Source: Hellea sp039977295 | GTDB taxonomy: Bacteria; Pseudomonadota; Alphaproteobacteria; Caulobacterales; Maricaulaceae | DNA: 64,000 bases | Assembly: GCA_039977295.1 (NCBI GenBank) | Contig: JBDWDN010000009.1 | Coordinates: 186,001-250,000, forward strand | Direction of reading: 5' to 3' | Part shown: piece by piece, positions 1 to 8,227 of the stretch | How positions within the stretch are numbered: the first letter of the stretch is position 1 | Layout of the letters: every line of letters begins with the position of its first letter | Made by a program: the position numbers and the translations under genes | Notes under the pieces: generated by a model | Told to the model about the DNA's origin: nothing | Seen by the model: the letters and a program-made list of their open reading frames with translations, nothing else | Database searches by the model: none

Positions 1-258
1 TTTGAGGTTATGATCCAGACCTTCTTGGACTGTCGGAAAATCAGATAAGGAATCGACCGTTGTCTGAAGCACTTTCAAAACAATTGTGTCTTTGGCGAGG
101 GGGATTACGGGATAAGAGCCATCAGACTGAACCAAGACCGGCGACGGTTTTGTCTGCTCAGCCACTTTATCTATGCCTGAATCCTTTTCTGCGCTGCAAC
201 CCGATATAAATGCCGCGCTTAAAAATGCTGCTGTGGCAATACCTATTCTCAATCCCAT
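1..258 (-). CDS. Exported lipoprotein, nitrilase-like N terminus (partial)
   Basis: This reading frame starts at 258 and runs off the left edge, so only the first 86 residues are seen. The start is supported by a strong Shine-Dalgarno sequence (GGGGAGG) just upstream. The N terminus is a lipoprotein signal: a hydrophobic stretch ending in a lipobox (ISGC, Cys near residue 21), so the mature protein should be lipid-anchored in the envelope. After the signal there is a beta-strand/helix start (VLKVLQTTVDSL) followed by HNLK, which resembles the first strand and helix of nitrilase-superfamily proteins. That family assignment is tentative because no catalytic region is visible. It lies 28 bases downstream of another nitrilase-fold gene on the same strand, so the two are probably co-transcribed. 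Confidence 0.6.
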   Translation of the reverse strand, partial: MGLRIGIATAAFLSAAFISGCSAEKDSGIDKVAEQTKPSPVLVQSDGSYPVIPLAKDTIVLKVLQTTVDSLSDFPTVQEGLDHNLK

Positions 259-286
259 AACAACCTCCCCTTAAATAACTTTCGCC

Positions 287-1327
287 TTATATAATTTTCG
301 CCTGGGATAATTTGGCAAGAACATCATCCTGACGTTTTTTGTAAAAGTCTTTACTCGGCGGCGTGGTCCCATCCCCCAATGACCCAGAGGGGTGCATATC
401 CAACTTTGCAAAGGCCTTGGCATAAAGCTGCATGGGTTGACGGGCGAGCATATTGCCCATCCCGTTACGGCGGCGGCGATAACGCAGCGCGGCAATATCC
501 ACATCGGCGCAAGCCGTGATGGATTCCCCGCCCGGTGTCTCAGCTAAAATAAGGCCCCGATCATCGACGATTTGACTGCGCGCATCTGTGCTCATGGCCG
601 CGAGGCCGGTGCCAGTAATACCAGCAGAGTTAGCGGAAATGACGTAACATTGATTTTCCTGCGCGCGGGCAATCTTGGCCACATTTTTAGGGCTCATCAA
701 TGTACTAGAAGCTTCTGAACTGGGATGGAGAATGACTTCCGCGCCCCGCGCCGCAAGAATACGGCTAATTTCAGGATAGCGAATTTCCTCACTGGCCAAA
801 GCCGCGAGCCGCCCCAAAGGCGTCTCAAGCACTGGAAATAGATCATCCTCGGAATAATGTTTCAAATATTCATCCCAGACATCATAGGGCGATGGCGCAT
901 ACATCGAAATCAGGCGGCGATAGCGGAGCTCTACATTTCCGCTGGGCCCGATGATAAAACTGGTTTGAAAGTATAAATCCTGGAAGTGCTGATCAATTTC
1001 ATAGAGATTACCTGCCAGATAAAGCCCCGTATCAGAGGCTAACTTCCCCAGCGCGGCATATTCTGGCCCGTCCATTTCAACGGCCGCTTTGCGTTGCCAG
1101 TCTTTAGCGCTTTCGCCAGCCGGGAACCCCGTGAGGAAATATTCCGGTAGACAAACAAGCTTTAAATCAGGCCCATGAAATGCACGTGCGGAAAATATTT
1201 GCCCCCGAATCCTCGCGATTGACCCATGCATGATGGGCCTCGCCTCCTCACGGGAGGCGCATCTATTCACAGCCTTACATTCTGTTTGCAGGGCCAAGGC
1301 TTTATAAATCTGTGGTGAATCGCTCAT
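287..1327 (-). CDS. Nitrilase-superfamily protein with substituted catalytic residues
   Basis: A 346-residue carbon-nitrogen hydrolase fold protein. The start at 1327 (MSDSPQ) is preferred over the longer frame because the family's first strand (KALALQTE) begins right after it. Motifs appear in order: PEYFLTGF with the catalytic Glu (E62), YRRL near 136-139, and LASEEIRYPE near 177-186. In active nitrilases and amidases the second motif carries the catalytic Lys (YRKL) and the third the nucleophilic Cys (ICYD.RFPE). Here these positions read Arg138 and Ser179. Thiol chemistry therefore looks impossible; the protein may be a pseudoenzyme, a binding protein, or use other chemistry. It is divergent from the aldehyde dehydrogenase operon, with a palindromic operator in the 100-base gap. 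Confidence 0.85.
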   Translation of the reverse strand: MSDSPQIYKALALQTECKAVNRCASREEARPIMHGSIARIRGQIFSARAFHGPDLKLVCLPEYFLTGFPAGESAKDWQRKAAVEMDGPEYAALGKLASDTGLYLAGNLYEIDQHFQDLYFQTSFIIGPSGNVELRYRRLISMYAPSPYDVWDEYLKHYSEDDLFPVLETPLGRLAALASEEIRYPEISRILAARGAEVILHPSSEASSTLMSPKNVAKIARAQENQCYVISANSAGITGTGLAAMSTDARSQIVDDRGLILAETPGGESITACADVDIAALRYRRRRNGMGNMLARQPMQLYAKAFAKLDMHPSGSLGDGTTPPSKDFYKKRQDDVLAKLSQAKII

Positions 1328-1360
1328 TTTATATCCATAGCCTTTACCCCTGTCTCCAAT

Positions 1361-1374
1361 TTGACCTAAGTCAG
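1361..1374. promoter_or_regulatory. Candidate operator, TTGA-N6-TCAG (near match)
   Basis: TTGACCTAAGTCAG lies in the gap between the divergent nitrilase-like gene (start 1327) and aldehyde dehydrogenase gene (start 1428). It matches seven of the eight fixed bases of the TTGA-N6-TCAA palindrome found upstream of other genes in this island. It is about 34 bases from one start codon and 54 from the other. Confidence 0.45.
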
Positions 1375-1427
1375 GCGGCAATCTTAACTTTGACATATGA
1401 GCAAAGCAAATGAGATAAGGCCTTATC

Positions 1428-2846
1428 GTGAGCGAAACTTTAGACATCAAAAACCCCCGCACGGGCGAGGTCGATTATCACATCACGGCTGTAACGGCTG
1501 AGGATATATCTAATATCGCCGCCAAGGGCCGCGCGGCTCAGAGTGATTGGCTCGCCAGTGGGTTAGAGGCGCGCTGTAAGGCCATCCTTAAATTCGCCGA
1601 TCTGCTCGAAGCTCAGTCAGCCTCCGTCATTCAAGCCCTGGAAATCGACACAGGCCGCCGCATGTTAGCCCGCGCCGAAACATTGGGCGTAATAGGTTAT
1701 TTACGCGCTTGGGCCAGCTTAGCCCCAACATTGATGCCTAAGCCCGATTGGACGCAAGGCCGCGTAAAACCCAATTTCAAACATATGAATGACTATGTGC
1801 CTTACGCGGTGGTGGGCGTGATAAGCCCTTGGAACTTCCCGATGACGCTCTCCTTTATCGACGCCATCCCTGCGCTTCTGGCGGGCGCAGCGGTGATGGT
1901 TAAGCCCAGCGAAGTGACACCTCGCTTCGCCGATGCCGTGACCCCCATTATCAAGGCTGCTGGCTTAGAAAATCAATTGATTTTCGTGCAAGGCCGCGGC
2001 GCGACAGGCGCGGCGCTTATTGATCATGTCGATTGTGTTTGCTTTACGGGCTCCGTACCGACGGGACGCAAAGTCGCCCTGAAAGCCGCGGAAAACCTCA
2101 TCCCCGCCAATTTGGAACTGGGCGGTAAAGACCCGCTCATCATTACCGAAGATGCCGACTTAGACGCCGCAACATCATTAGCGCTCCGCGCCTCTGTCCT
2201 GGCCACAGGGCAAGCTTGCCAATCCATAGAACGCGTTTATGTGCCCCGCGCCATTTATGACACCTTCGTAAAGCAGCTGGCCAAAAAGGCAAAAGACGTA
2301 AAATTAAATTACCCCGACATTTCCAAAGGTCATATTGGACCTTTCATCTTTGACCGCCAAGCCGGGATTGTCGCGACGCAAATTGAAGATGCCAAAACAA
2401 AAGGCGCAAAGGTTCTAACGGGCGGCGCAATTTTAACCCATGGCGGCGGACGCTGGTTAGAGCCAACCGTCATCGCCGGTGTTACACATGATATGGACAT
2501 TATGCGCGAAGAGACTTTTGGCCCCGTCATTCCCGTCATGGCCTATGAGACCATTGAGGAGGCGTTGCGTCTCGCCAATGATACCGAATTCGGCCTTTCA
2601 GGCGCGGTCTTTGCCGCGAATATTGATGCTGCTCAAGCGATTGGGAAACATATAGAAGCCGGCGCGATAAGCCTGATGGACGGCGCGCTGACAGGACAAT
2701 ATTTCGAAGCCGGCAAACAAAGTTTCAAGAACTCAGGTCTTGGCGCCTCACGTATGGGCATTAATGGTTTCTTGCGTTTCTTCCGCCAGAAAGCTTACAT
2801 CGCCAACACCACCGCGCCCCTAACACTTGAAGACTTTGCTGAATGA
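1428..2846 (+). CDS. NAD(P)-dependent aldehyde dehydrogenase
   Basis: A 472-residue aldehyde dehydrogenase that oxidises an aldehyde to the carboxylic acid in the cytoplasm. The start is GTG at 1428, preceded by AAGG with 7-base spacing. Recognisable motifs are the PWNFPM segment of the cofactor site, FTGS, the general-base Glu (E230 in LELGG) and the catalytic Cys (C264 in GQACQS). Length and motifs are normal for the class. The stop overlaps the start of the downstream crotonase gene (ATGA), so the two are translationally coupled. The substrate cannot be read from sequence; in context it probably handles an aldehyde intermediate of the catabolic island. Confidence 0.93.
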   Translation: MSETLDIKNPRTGEVDYHITAVTAEDISNIAAKGRAAQSDWLASGLEARCKAILKFADLLEAQSASVIQALEIDTGRRMLARAETLGVIGYLRAWASLAPTLMPKPDWTQGRVKPNFKHMNDYVPYAVVGVISPWNFPMTLSFIDAIPALLAGAAVMVKPSEVTPRFADAVTPIIKAAGLENQLIFVQGRGATGAALIDHVDCVCFTGSVPTGRKVALKAAENLIPANLELGGKDPLIITEDADLDAATSLALRASVLATGQACQSIERVYVPRAIYDTFVKQLAKKAKDVKLNYPDISKGHIGPFIFDRQAGIVATQIEDAKTKGAKVLTGGAILTHGGGRWLEPTVIAGVTHDMDIMREETFGPVIPVMAYETIEEALRLANDTEFGLSGAVFAANIDAAQAIGKHIEAGAISLMDGALTGQYFEAGKQSFKNSGLGASRMGINGFLRFFRQKAYIANTTAPLTLEDFAE

Positions 2847-3619
2847 CTGAGAACTTAAAATTCAAGATGCTCACCCCTGCCATAGGGGAATTGACCTTAT
2901 CCCAACCCGCGCGGCGCAATGCGTTAAATGCGGCCATGTGGGCGCATCTACCCGTCATCTTAGACAAAGCCGCCAAGACCGAAACCTTGCGCGCTCTTAT
3001 CATACGCGGCGAAGGCGATCACTTTGCTAGCGGCGCAGATATTTCAGAATTTGAAACACTTTATGCGACAGCGGCAAGCGCGAAGAAAATTAGTGATGAC
3101 ATTGCGGCAGGGTTCAAAGCCTTAGCCGAGTTTCCAATGCCGACCATCGCGATGATACGCGGCGCCTGTGTGGGCGGCGGATGCGGCCTCGCACTGTGCT
3201 GTGATATACGCTTTGCCGATAATACCTCAAAATACGCCATCACCCCCGCCAAGCTCGGGCTCGTCTATCCCTTTAGCGACGTTCAGCGCCTCATCGAAAC
3301 CATCGGCATTCCCAACGCCAAGGATATGTTATTATCCGCGCGATTAATTCAAGCCAAGTCCGCCCGAAAAATGGGCCTCATAAATCAGTTATTCAAAGTC
3401 GATAACCTCGAAGAAAAAACACTCAAATATGCCGAAGGCCTCACAGGCCTCTCGCCAGAATCGCTTCGCGTGACGAAAAACATGTTCGCCGCTTACCAAG
3501 CGGGACAAACCGGAGAGACAGCGCAATCCATGGAGTGGTTCTTGGATGGATTTTCCAGCGCAGATTTTAAAGACGGTTACAAAGCGTTTTTGGAGAAACG
3601 GAAGCCTGATTTCGGGTAA
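2843..3619 (+). CDS. Crotonase-family protein (enoyl-CoA hydratase/isomerase fold)
   Basis: A 258-residue crotonase-superfamily protein. The fold is clear from the CoA-binding segment (HFASGADISEF, residues 60-70) and the oxyanion-hole segment GGGCGLAL (111-118). Both Glu residues used by classical enoyl-CoA hydratases are absent: the GGGCEL position is Gly115 and the PE position in the next motif is Ala136 (TPAKLG). It is thus probably not a simple hydratase; an isomerase, lyase or hydrolase of CoA esters is possible. It is coupled to the upstream aldehyde dehydrogenase by an ATGA overlap. A decayed copy of its 3' half follows about 400 bases downstream. Confidence 0.88.
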   Translation: MTENLKFKMLTPAIGELTLSQPARRNALNAAMWAHLPVILDKAAKTETLRALIIRGEGDHFASGADISEFETLYATAASAKKISDDIAAGFKALAEFPMPTIAMIRGACVGGGCGLALCCDIRFADNTSKYAITPAKLGLVYPFSDVQRLIETIGIPNAKDMLLSARLIQAKSARKMGLINQLFKVDNLEEKTLKYAEGLTGLSPESLRVTKNMFAAYQAGQTGETAQSMEWFLDGFSSADFKDGYKAFLEKRKPDFG

Positions 3620-3674
3620 CGTCTTAATTGACTTATTAATCTATGCGTATATGTAGCGCGGATTAACACTAGCA

Positions 3675-3699
3675 CCTTTGGACATAAGCCTCCCAAAGG
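3675..3699. other. Weak stem-loop upstream of the zinc-ribbon gene
   Basis: CCTTTGG and CCAAAGG form a 7-base stem with an 11-base loop. It lies between the crotonase stop and the next start. No T-tract follows, so it may be a weak terminator or chance pairing. Nothing else was seen in the 3620-3721 gap. Confidence 0.25.
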
Positions 3700-3721
3700 A
3701 TTATCAAAGCGGCTTTTCTCA

Positions 3722-3919
3722 ATGTATATTTGTCAGTGCTGCAATGCACAAATTTCTCACGGAGAGCGTAGCTTTTTGAAGGTTACTGAAACACGTCCAA
3801 AAGTATATCCCCCTACAGAATTAGAGAAAACAAAACGTAACAAAAAGCGAAAAGCTGACCGTGGTGGAATAGGCAATGAAATTGTCGCAGAGATTAAGGT
3901 GTGTAGCGACTGTAGATAA
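3722..3919 (+). CDS. Small protein with two CxxC pairs (zinc-ribbon-like)
   Basis: A 65-residue basic protein with CQCC at residues 4-7 and CSDC at 61-64. These two pairs at opposite ends suggest a single zinc-binding ribbon. The centre is rich in Lys/Arg and carries TETRPKVYPP and IGNEIVAEIKV, a pattern familiar from uncharacterised small proteins of phages and bacteria. Function is unknown; nucleic-acid binding is a guess. The ATG at 3722 follows an in-frame untranslated gap, and no strong Shine-Dalgarno sequence is visible. It sits between an intact crotonase gene and a decayed crotonase copy, so it may have arrived with a local rearrangement. Confidence 0.55.
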   Translation: MYICQCCNAQISHGERSFLKVTETRPKVYPPTELEKTKRNKKRKADRGGIGNEIVAEIKVCSDCR

Positions 3920-3949
3920 ATCACTCCAATTGAACGCCTGACCAAATCG

Positions 3950-4235
3950 GCGCCCCGTTTCGCTTGGTTGGCTGAGACGAGGCCACCGAATTTTCAACGC
4001 CAAAGATATGTTATGATCCGCGCGGTTATTACCGGCTAAGACCGCCCGTAATGAGCCCCATAAATCACCTCCGCAAAGTTGATAACCATAAGGAGAAAAC
4101 GTTCCAACATGTCGAAGGCCTCACGGCCAATTCTCATGTGTCTCTGCGTTACGAAAAATATGTTCGCGGCAATGTATATGATGACTAACGCTATGGTCAT
4201 CTGACATCATTTCACTTCGGCTGATACGGCGAGCT
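3950..4235 (+). pseudogene. Decayed partial copy of the upstream crotonase gene
   Basis: The stretch from about 3993 to 4175 aligns by eye along its whole length with 3311-3495 of the intact crotonase gene. Shared blocks include CAACGCCAA.GATATGTTAT near 3995, ATCCGCGCG near 4016, CATAAATCA near 4059, GTCGAAGGCCTCAC near 4111 and ACGAAAAA.ATGTTCGC near 4151. Small indels and stop codons destroy the frame. Weaker similarity may extend to both sides. This is the remnant of a tandem duplication or of a second crotonase gene. The rest of the 3920-4314 gap holds only a pyrimidine-rich tract near 4233-4260. Confidence 0.8.
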
Positions 4236-4314
4236 TCTTCTTTTTTCTTCTTTTTTTTTGGGTTTAATCCACCCGAGCTGAAACATTGCCGTAAATAGAA
4301 AACCCACCCCCAAC

Positions 4315-5418
4315 CTAACGAAACAGCCCCTCTACCGTCGCAACCAAATCCGCCTCACCCCCACGCGGGCCAACAAGTTGCGCGCCTATGGGCAGTCCTT
4401 GGTTGTCATAACCAATAGGAAATTGAATAGCGGGACGGTCGGCGAGATTGGCAAAAGCCGTGAAATCAGCTTGATTGACCGGGACGGGGTCGCCGAACTT
4501 AAAGGCCGTTTGCGGCGCGGTTGGCATGAGGACGAAATCTGGGAACTCTGCTGCGCGTAAGGTTTTGATATGGGCGTAGGCGCGTTCAATTTTTTCGAGC
4601 GGTAAATCGCGTCCATATTCGAGCATGGCTCGAAAAAATTTCGAGAAATGTTCTGGCGTCTCGGCGAGCCTCTCCGCATGGACGGCATAGCCCTCGACCT
4701 CGGACAGGATAAGCCCTGCGCGGCGTGACGCCCCGAACTTATAAGGCGCAAGGTTTGTTGTAGGGCGATTGCCGAGCTTGGCGACGAATGTCTCGAAGGC
4801 GGCGTGAACGTCTGACGTGCACTCGACCTCACCGTCCCAATCTAGCAGGGTAATGTTGCCCGGCGTTCCGCCGCTAAAATCACGAGCCGTGATGACTTCG
4901 GCTGCGCGAATGACATCGTTTAAACTTTTTCCATGCACGCCGACCGTATCCAAGCTCGGTGAGAGCGGCATCACGCCTTTGAGCATGTCAACATTATGAG
5001 AGGGCTTGAACCCCCATAATCCACAATAAGCGGACGGAATACGCACAGAGCCCATTGTGTCTGTGCCCAGCGCTATGTCGACCTGCCCCGCTGCGACCGC
5101 TGCGGCTGACCCGCCGCTGGACCCGCCCGGCGTATAGCCGGCCTTAAGCGGGTTATAGGTTTTGCCAAACCAGGGATTATCCGTCTGCGCGCCGAGGGCC
5201 CCTTCCTCCATATTGAGGATAGCGGCGATGTTGTAACCTGCGGCCCGCAACCGCGTAATGACAAGGGCGTCTTCGCCCGCGATATCTTTGGCATAAGCTT
5301 TGATGCCGCCATGACACACATAGCCTTTGACGGCGATATTGGCCTTTATACCAACGCTCTCACCCTCCGTTTGAGGACGGATCCCTTCCAAAACAGCATT
5401 GATATTTCTAGGGGCCAT
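4315..5418 (-). CDS. Amidase-signature-family amidase
   Basis: A 367-residue amidase-signature enzyme that hydrolyses C-N amide bonds with a Ser-cisSer-Lys triad. The triad is intact: Lys25 (GIKANI), cis-Ser101 in GGSSGGSAA and nucleophile Ser124 in GTDTMGSVRIP (the usual Gly before GS is Met). The protein is shorter than the usual 450-500 residues because the N-terminal helices before the catalytic Lys are nearly absent. The start ATG overlaps the stop of the upstream PaaK-like ligase (TAATG), so the short start looks genuine. It is the last gene of a long minus-strand operon. A role in releasing ammonia or amine from an amide intermediate is inferred. Confidence 0.88.
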   Translation of the reverse strand: MAPRNINAVLEGIRPQTEGESVGIKANIAVKGYVCHGGIKAYAKDIAGEDALVITRLRAAGYNIAAILNMEEGALGAQTDNPWFGKTYNPLKAGYTPGGSSGGSAAAVAAGQVDIALGTDTMGSVRIPSAYCGLWGFKPSHNVDMLKGVMPLSPSLDTVGVHGKSLNDVIRAAEVITARDFSGGTPGNITLLDWDGEVECTSDVHAAFETFVAKLGNRPTTNLAPYKFGASRRAGLILSEVEGYAVHAERLAETPEHFSKFFRAMLEYGRDLPLEKIERAYAHIKTLRAAEFPDFVLMPTAPQTAFKFGDPVPVNQADFTAFANLADRPAIQFPIGYDNQGLPIGAQLVGPRGGEADLVATVEGLFR

Positions 5419-6806
5419 TAAAAACGGGTATCGACAAGACGAATGGGTTTTTGACGCACATCCACTTGGGTAATATCCCCTGTCGTGCCGATGGGAACGA
5501 GTTTCACTGCCATCCCAAGGCCGAGCTTTTCTTTCAGCAGGGCTTCAAATTTTGGTGTGAGGCTCGACGCTTCGCCTGACTTACATTCTGCCACAACCGT
5601 CATTTCATCACGTCCCTGATCATCCCTATCAACCTGACAGTAAAACTCCCCAGCAAAACTGTCGAGTTCTTCCATAAGGGGGCCAATGGCTTGCGGGAAG
5701 ATATTTATCCCGCGCAGTTTTACCATATTATCGGACCGCCCTAAAAACCCTTCAATACGCTGATAATTCAAACCGATAGAAGATGTTCCCGGACGCACCG
5801 CAGAGACATCATGAGTATTAAACCGGATAATCGGATAAACGTCATCTTTGAACAGGCAAGTACAGACCATATCGCCGCTTTGCCCGTCTGGGACAAGCAC
5901 GCCCGTTTCTATGTCGCAAATCTCTAAATATTGCGCATCTTCCATCACATAGAGCCCGTCTTGGTCGGGCCCCTCACCTGCAATCGCGCCCGTATCGCCG
6001 ACGCCGTACCAATCGTAACATTTTGCGCCGCCCCACATGTCCGATACGCTGGCTTTGTCTTCGCGGCCCATATGGCCCGAGATTGTGCGCACGGGAATAT
6101 CCACGCCTGGCTCAAGGCCAGCCTCGCGTGCAACTTTGGCCAGTTTCTTAATGTAATCCGCAAAGCCGACAATCGCCGTTGCGCCGAAATCCGCCATCAT
6201 TTGCACTTGCTTAACGGAGCGGGTTTCAACGCCTGTTCCAGCGGAGACAAAAATGGCTTGGGTCCAATGGGTGACCGCTTCGCGCACATAATGCCCGCCA
6301 TTAATCGGGCCGTGGCCATAGACGGAATGGATAATATCCCCGCGTCCGATACCTTGCAGCGTATAGAGCCGCCCCAATAAGAGATTTTGCACTTCACGGG
6401 ATTTGGGGCCGAATATAAGGACTTGCGGCTTGCCTGTTGTTCCCGATGTGGTGTGGAATTTTACAGGCGGTTGGCCTTCAGGGGGATATGTGTCGAGTCC
6501 TGCGAAGTCGCCAAAGGGCGGGCAGCGATCTATGCTCGCCATGATGTCAGATTTATCAAATGTCGGGAGCTTTTGAATATCTTTCAAACCATCAATATCG
6601 CCCGGCTGAATGCCCTTGGCCCCCCATAATTTTTGATAAAATGGGATTTGCCAGGCGCGCAGAAGCATTTTGCGAAATAAACGATCCTGATGCGCGAATA
6701 GCGCGTCACGGCTTGTGTTTTTTGCAAAAGCGAGAAATTCATCCCCAATCGGATGATCCGCGCGAAGCTCGTCCGGCTTTATGAAATCAAAATAGGTCGT
6801 GTGCAT
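5418..6806 (-). CDS. PaaK-like AMP-forming acyl-CoA ligase
   Basis: A 462-residue adenylate-forming enzyme of the phenylacetate-CoA ligase family. It should activate a carboxylic acid with ATP and CoA. Motifs in order: the ATP loop TTSGTTGKP (119-127), an adenine-site segment YDWYGVGDTG, RFNTHDVS in the place of the usual R..D motif, and the C-terminal-domain start GRSDNMVKLRG. The start at 6806 (MHTTYF) fits the family and leaves four bases to the upstream MmgE/PrpD gene; the longer frame would run into that gene. Its stop overlaps the amidase start. Substrate is unknown; the PaaK type often takes aryl-acetates or other acids. Confidence 0.87.
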   Translation of the reverse strand: MHTTYFDFIKPDELRADHPIGDEFLAFAKNTSRDALFAHQDRLFRKMLLRAWQIPFYQKLWGAKGIQPGDIDGLKDIQKLPTFDKSDIMASIDRCPPFGDFAGLDTYPPEGQPPVKFHTTSGTTGKPQVLIFGPKSREVQNLLLGRLYTLQGIGRGDIIHSVYGHGPINGGHYVREAVTHWTQAIFVSAGTGVETRSVKQVQMMADFGATAIVGFADYIKKLAKVAREAGLEPGVDIPVRTISGHMGREDKASVSDMWGGAKCYDWYGVGDTGAIAGEGPDQDGLYVMEDAQYLEICDIETGVLVPDGQSGDMVCTCLFKDDVYPIIRFNTHDVSAVRPGTSSIGLNYQRIEGFLGRSDNMVKLRGINIFPQAIGPLMEELDSFAGEFYCQVDRDDQGRDEMTVVAECKSGEASSLTPKFEALLKEKLGLGMAVKLVPIGTTGDITQVDVRQKPIRLVDTRF

Positions 6807-6810
6807 AGAT

Positions 6811-8169
6811 CTATAAGCCTGAGGCCAGTGAGAAAATCTCACTACAATCCTCGGACCGCTCCAAATTATCAGTGAGCTCAATGAGCCTGTCTGCGGCGGG
6901 TTTTGCTTTGACCTCACTCAATCCAAAGGCGATGCATTTACGAAATTTCTCAATATGCTGCTGCCGCGAGAGCGGATCCGCCGGAGACCCAAAGAGTTTT
7001 CCGATCATCGCGATCTTTTTCTCGCCATTTTTAAGACGTGCCGTCATGGATTGCGGCACGAATTCAGCGGGGTCCGTGATGTGATTGGTCTCTATTCTTA
7101 TTTTCTTTGACGCAGCAAGAATAGCGCCGCTTTCTAGATCAGCCTCTGTAAAATCATTCAACCCGATGGTCCCCCGCATCAAGACGATCGGCGCCAGATA
7201 AGGAAAACAGAGCCGCGCATAATTAGCCGTCATATTATCTGGGATTGGGCGGTCCACCAGCCTTGGGATAATCGGCGGCGCAGAAAGCGTTAGCTCTTCG
7301 AGATTATCAAGCGTCACGCCCTGTTTCATCAGCTCTTGCACTAAAACAATCCCGCCTTGCGCCGCGCGGCCTGTGGGGAAGGGTTTCCAGCTGACTTCGG
7401 TGATACGGTGGATTTTGCCAATTCGCTCAGCAGCTTTTTGCGCGTACGCTTCATCCTCAAACATTTTAAAATATCCGAACGGCCCTTCGAGAGAGCTTTC
7501 AGGCCCGTAAAGTCCTGCCTGCGCTAAATCACAGGCCACAACTGCCGCCCTCGCGGCGCCCGCGATTTGTACGGGCAATGTAGGCTTGCCCTCAATATGG
7601 GCCTGCATGACGCCCGCACATTGTGCCAGCGCGCAGCCCATGGCGGAGATTGCTGTCGCTTCGTCAAAGCCCCGCAGCCGCGCTATGCCGAGCGTGGCCC
7701 CGAATAATCCCGCAGTTGCTGGCCGAAAGAACTTTAAAGGCGAAGTCACGGCAACACCGAGCTCAACTGCAACATCGACAGCGACGATAACTGCTTCCAT
7801 TAACTGAAACCCTGTGACGCCGTTTTGCCGCTCGGCCTCCGCTGACACGGCGGCAAAAATAGTCGCCATAGGATGGACCACGGCGGGTTCATGCACGCAG
7901 TCATATTCCATGGAATGAATTTGAAAGCCGTTGAGATAGGCGGCGGTCGCCGCAGGAGCTTTCATCCCACGTCCCCAGAGATGCGCATCGTCGCCCCGCC
8001 CCCATGACATAGCGGTTTCGAATACAGCCACATTAAAAGGCGCATTTGAGCCCGCAATCCCAACGCCGAGGCTATCAAGAATAAAGGTCTTGGCCGCGTC
8101 AAAGGCAGAGTCAGAAAAGACAGACTGTGTCAGGGCATAATTGGCAAAGCGGCGGGAAATTTCACTCAT
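6811..8169 (-). CDS. MmgE/PrpD-family protein 1
   Basis: A 452-residue member of the MmgE/PrpD family, which includes 2-methylcitrate dehydratase, cis-aconitate decarboxylase and iminodisuccinate epimerase. These act on di- or tricarboxylates without a metal cluster. Family features include the N-terminal helical domain (DSLGVGIAGS near 31-40), SMEYDCVHEPAVVHP and KPFPTGRAAQGG in the C-terminal region. The TTCTTCCTCC complement just upstream gives a strong Shine-Dalgarno sequence (GGAGGAAG). It is 58 bases from the second family member, in the same operon. It likely handles a branched dicarboxylate intermediate; the exact reaction cannot be assigned. Confidence 0.87.
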   Translation of the reverse strand: MSEISRRFANYALTQSVFSDSAFDAAKTFILDSLGVGIAGSNAPFNVAVFETAMSWGRGDDAHLWGRGMKAPAATAAYLNGFQIHSMEYDCVHEPAVVHPMATIFAAVSAEAERQNGVTGFQLMEAVIVAVDVAVELGVAVTSPLKFFRPATAGLFGATLGIARLRGFDEATAISAMGCALAQCAGVMQAHIEGKPTLPVQIAGAARAAVVACDLAQAGLYGPESSLEGPFGYFKMFEDEAYAQKAAERIGKIHRITEVSWKPFPTGRAAQGGIVLVQELMKQGVTLDNLEELTLSAPPIIPRLVDRPIPDNMTANYARLCFPYLAPIVLMRGTIGLNDFTEADLESGAILAASKKIRIETNHITDPAEFVPQSMTARLKNGEKKIAMIGKLFGSPADPLSRQQHIEKFRKCIAFGLSEVKAKPAADRLIELTDNLERSEDCSEIFSLASGL

Positions 8170-8227
8170 GTTCTTCCTCCACTTTGTGGGGGAGAAAAGG
8201 CGCTGTTCCCTTTTGAAGAATTCGAAT

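Noticed and set aside
4233..4260. Pyrimidine-rich tract as a rho-independent terminator
   Set aside because: No stem precedes the T-run on the plus strand, and on the minus strand it would be an A-run after the amidase stop.
5931..6380. A 149-residue plus-strand frame opposite the PaaK-like gene
   Set aside because: It is antisense to a well-supported enzyme gene, is rich in Cys/His/Arg without any domain pattern and has no start signal.
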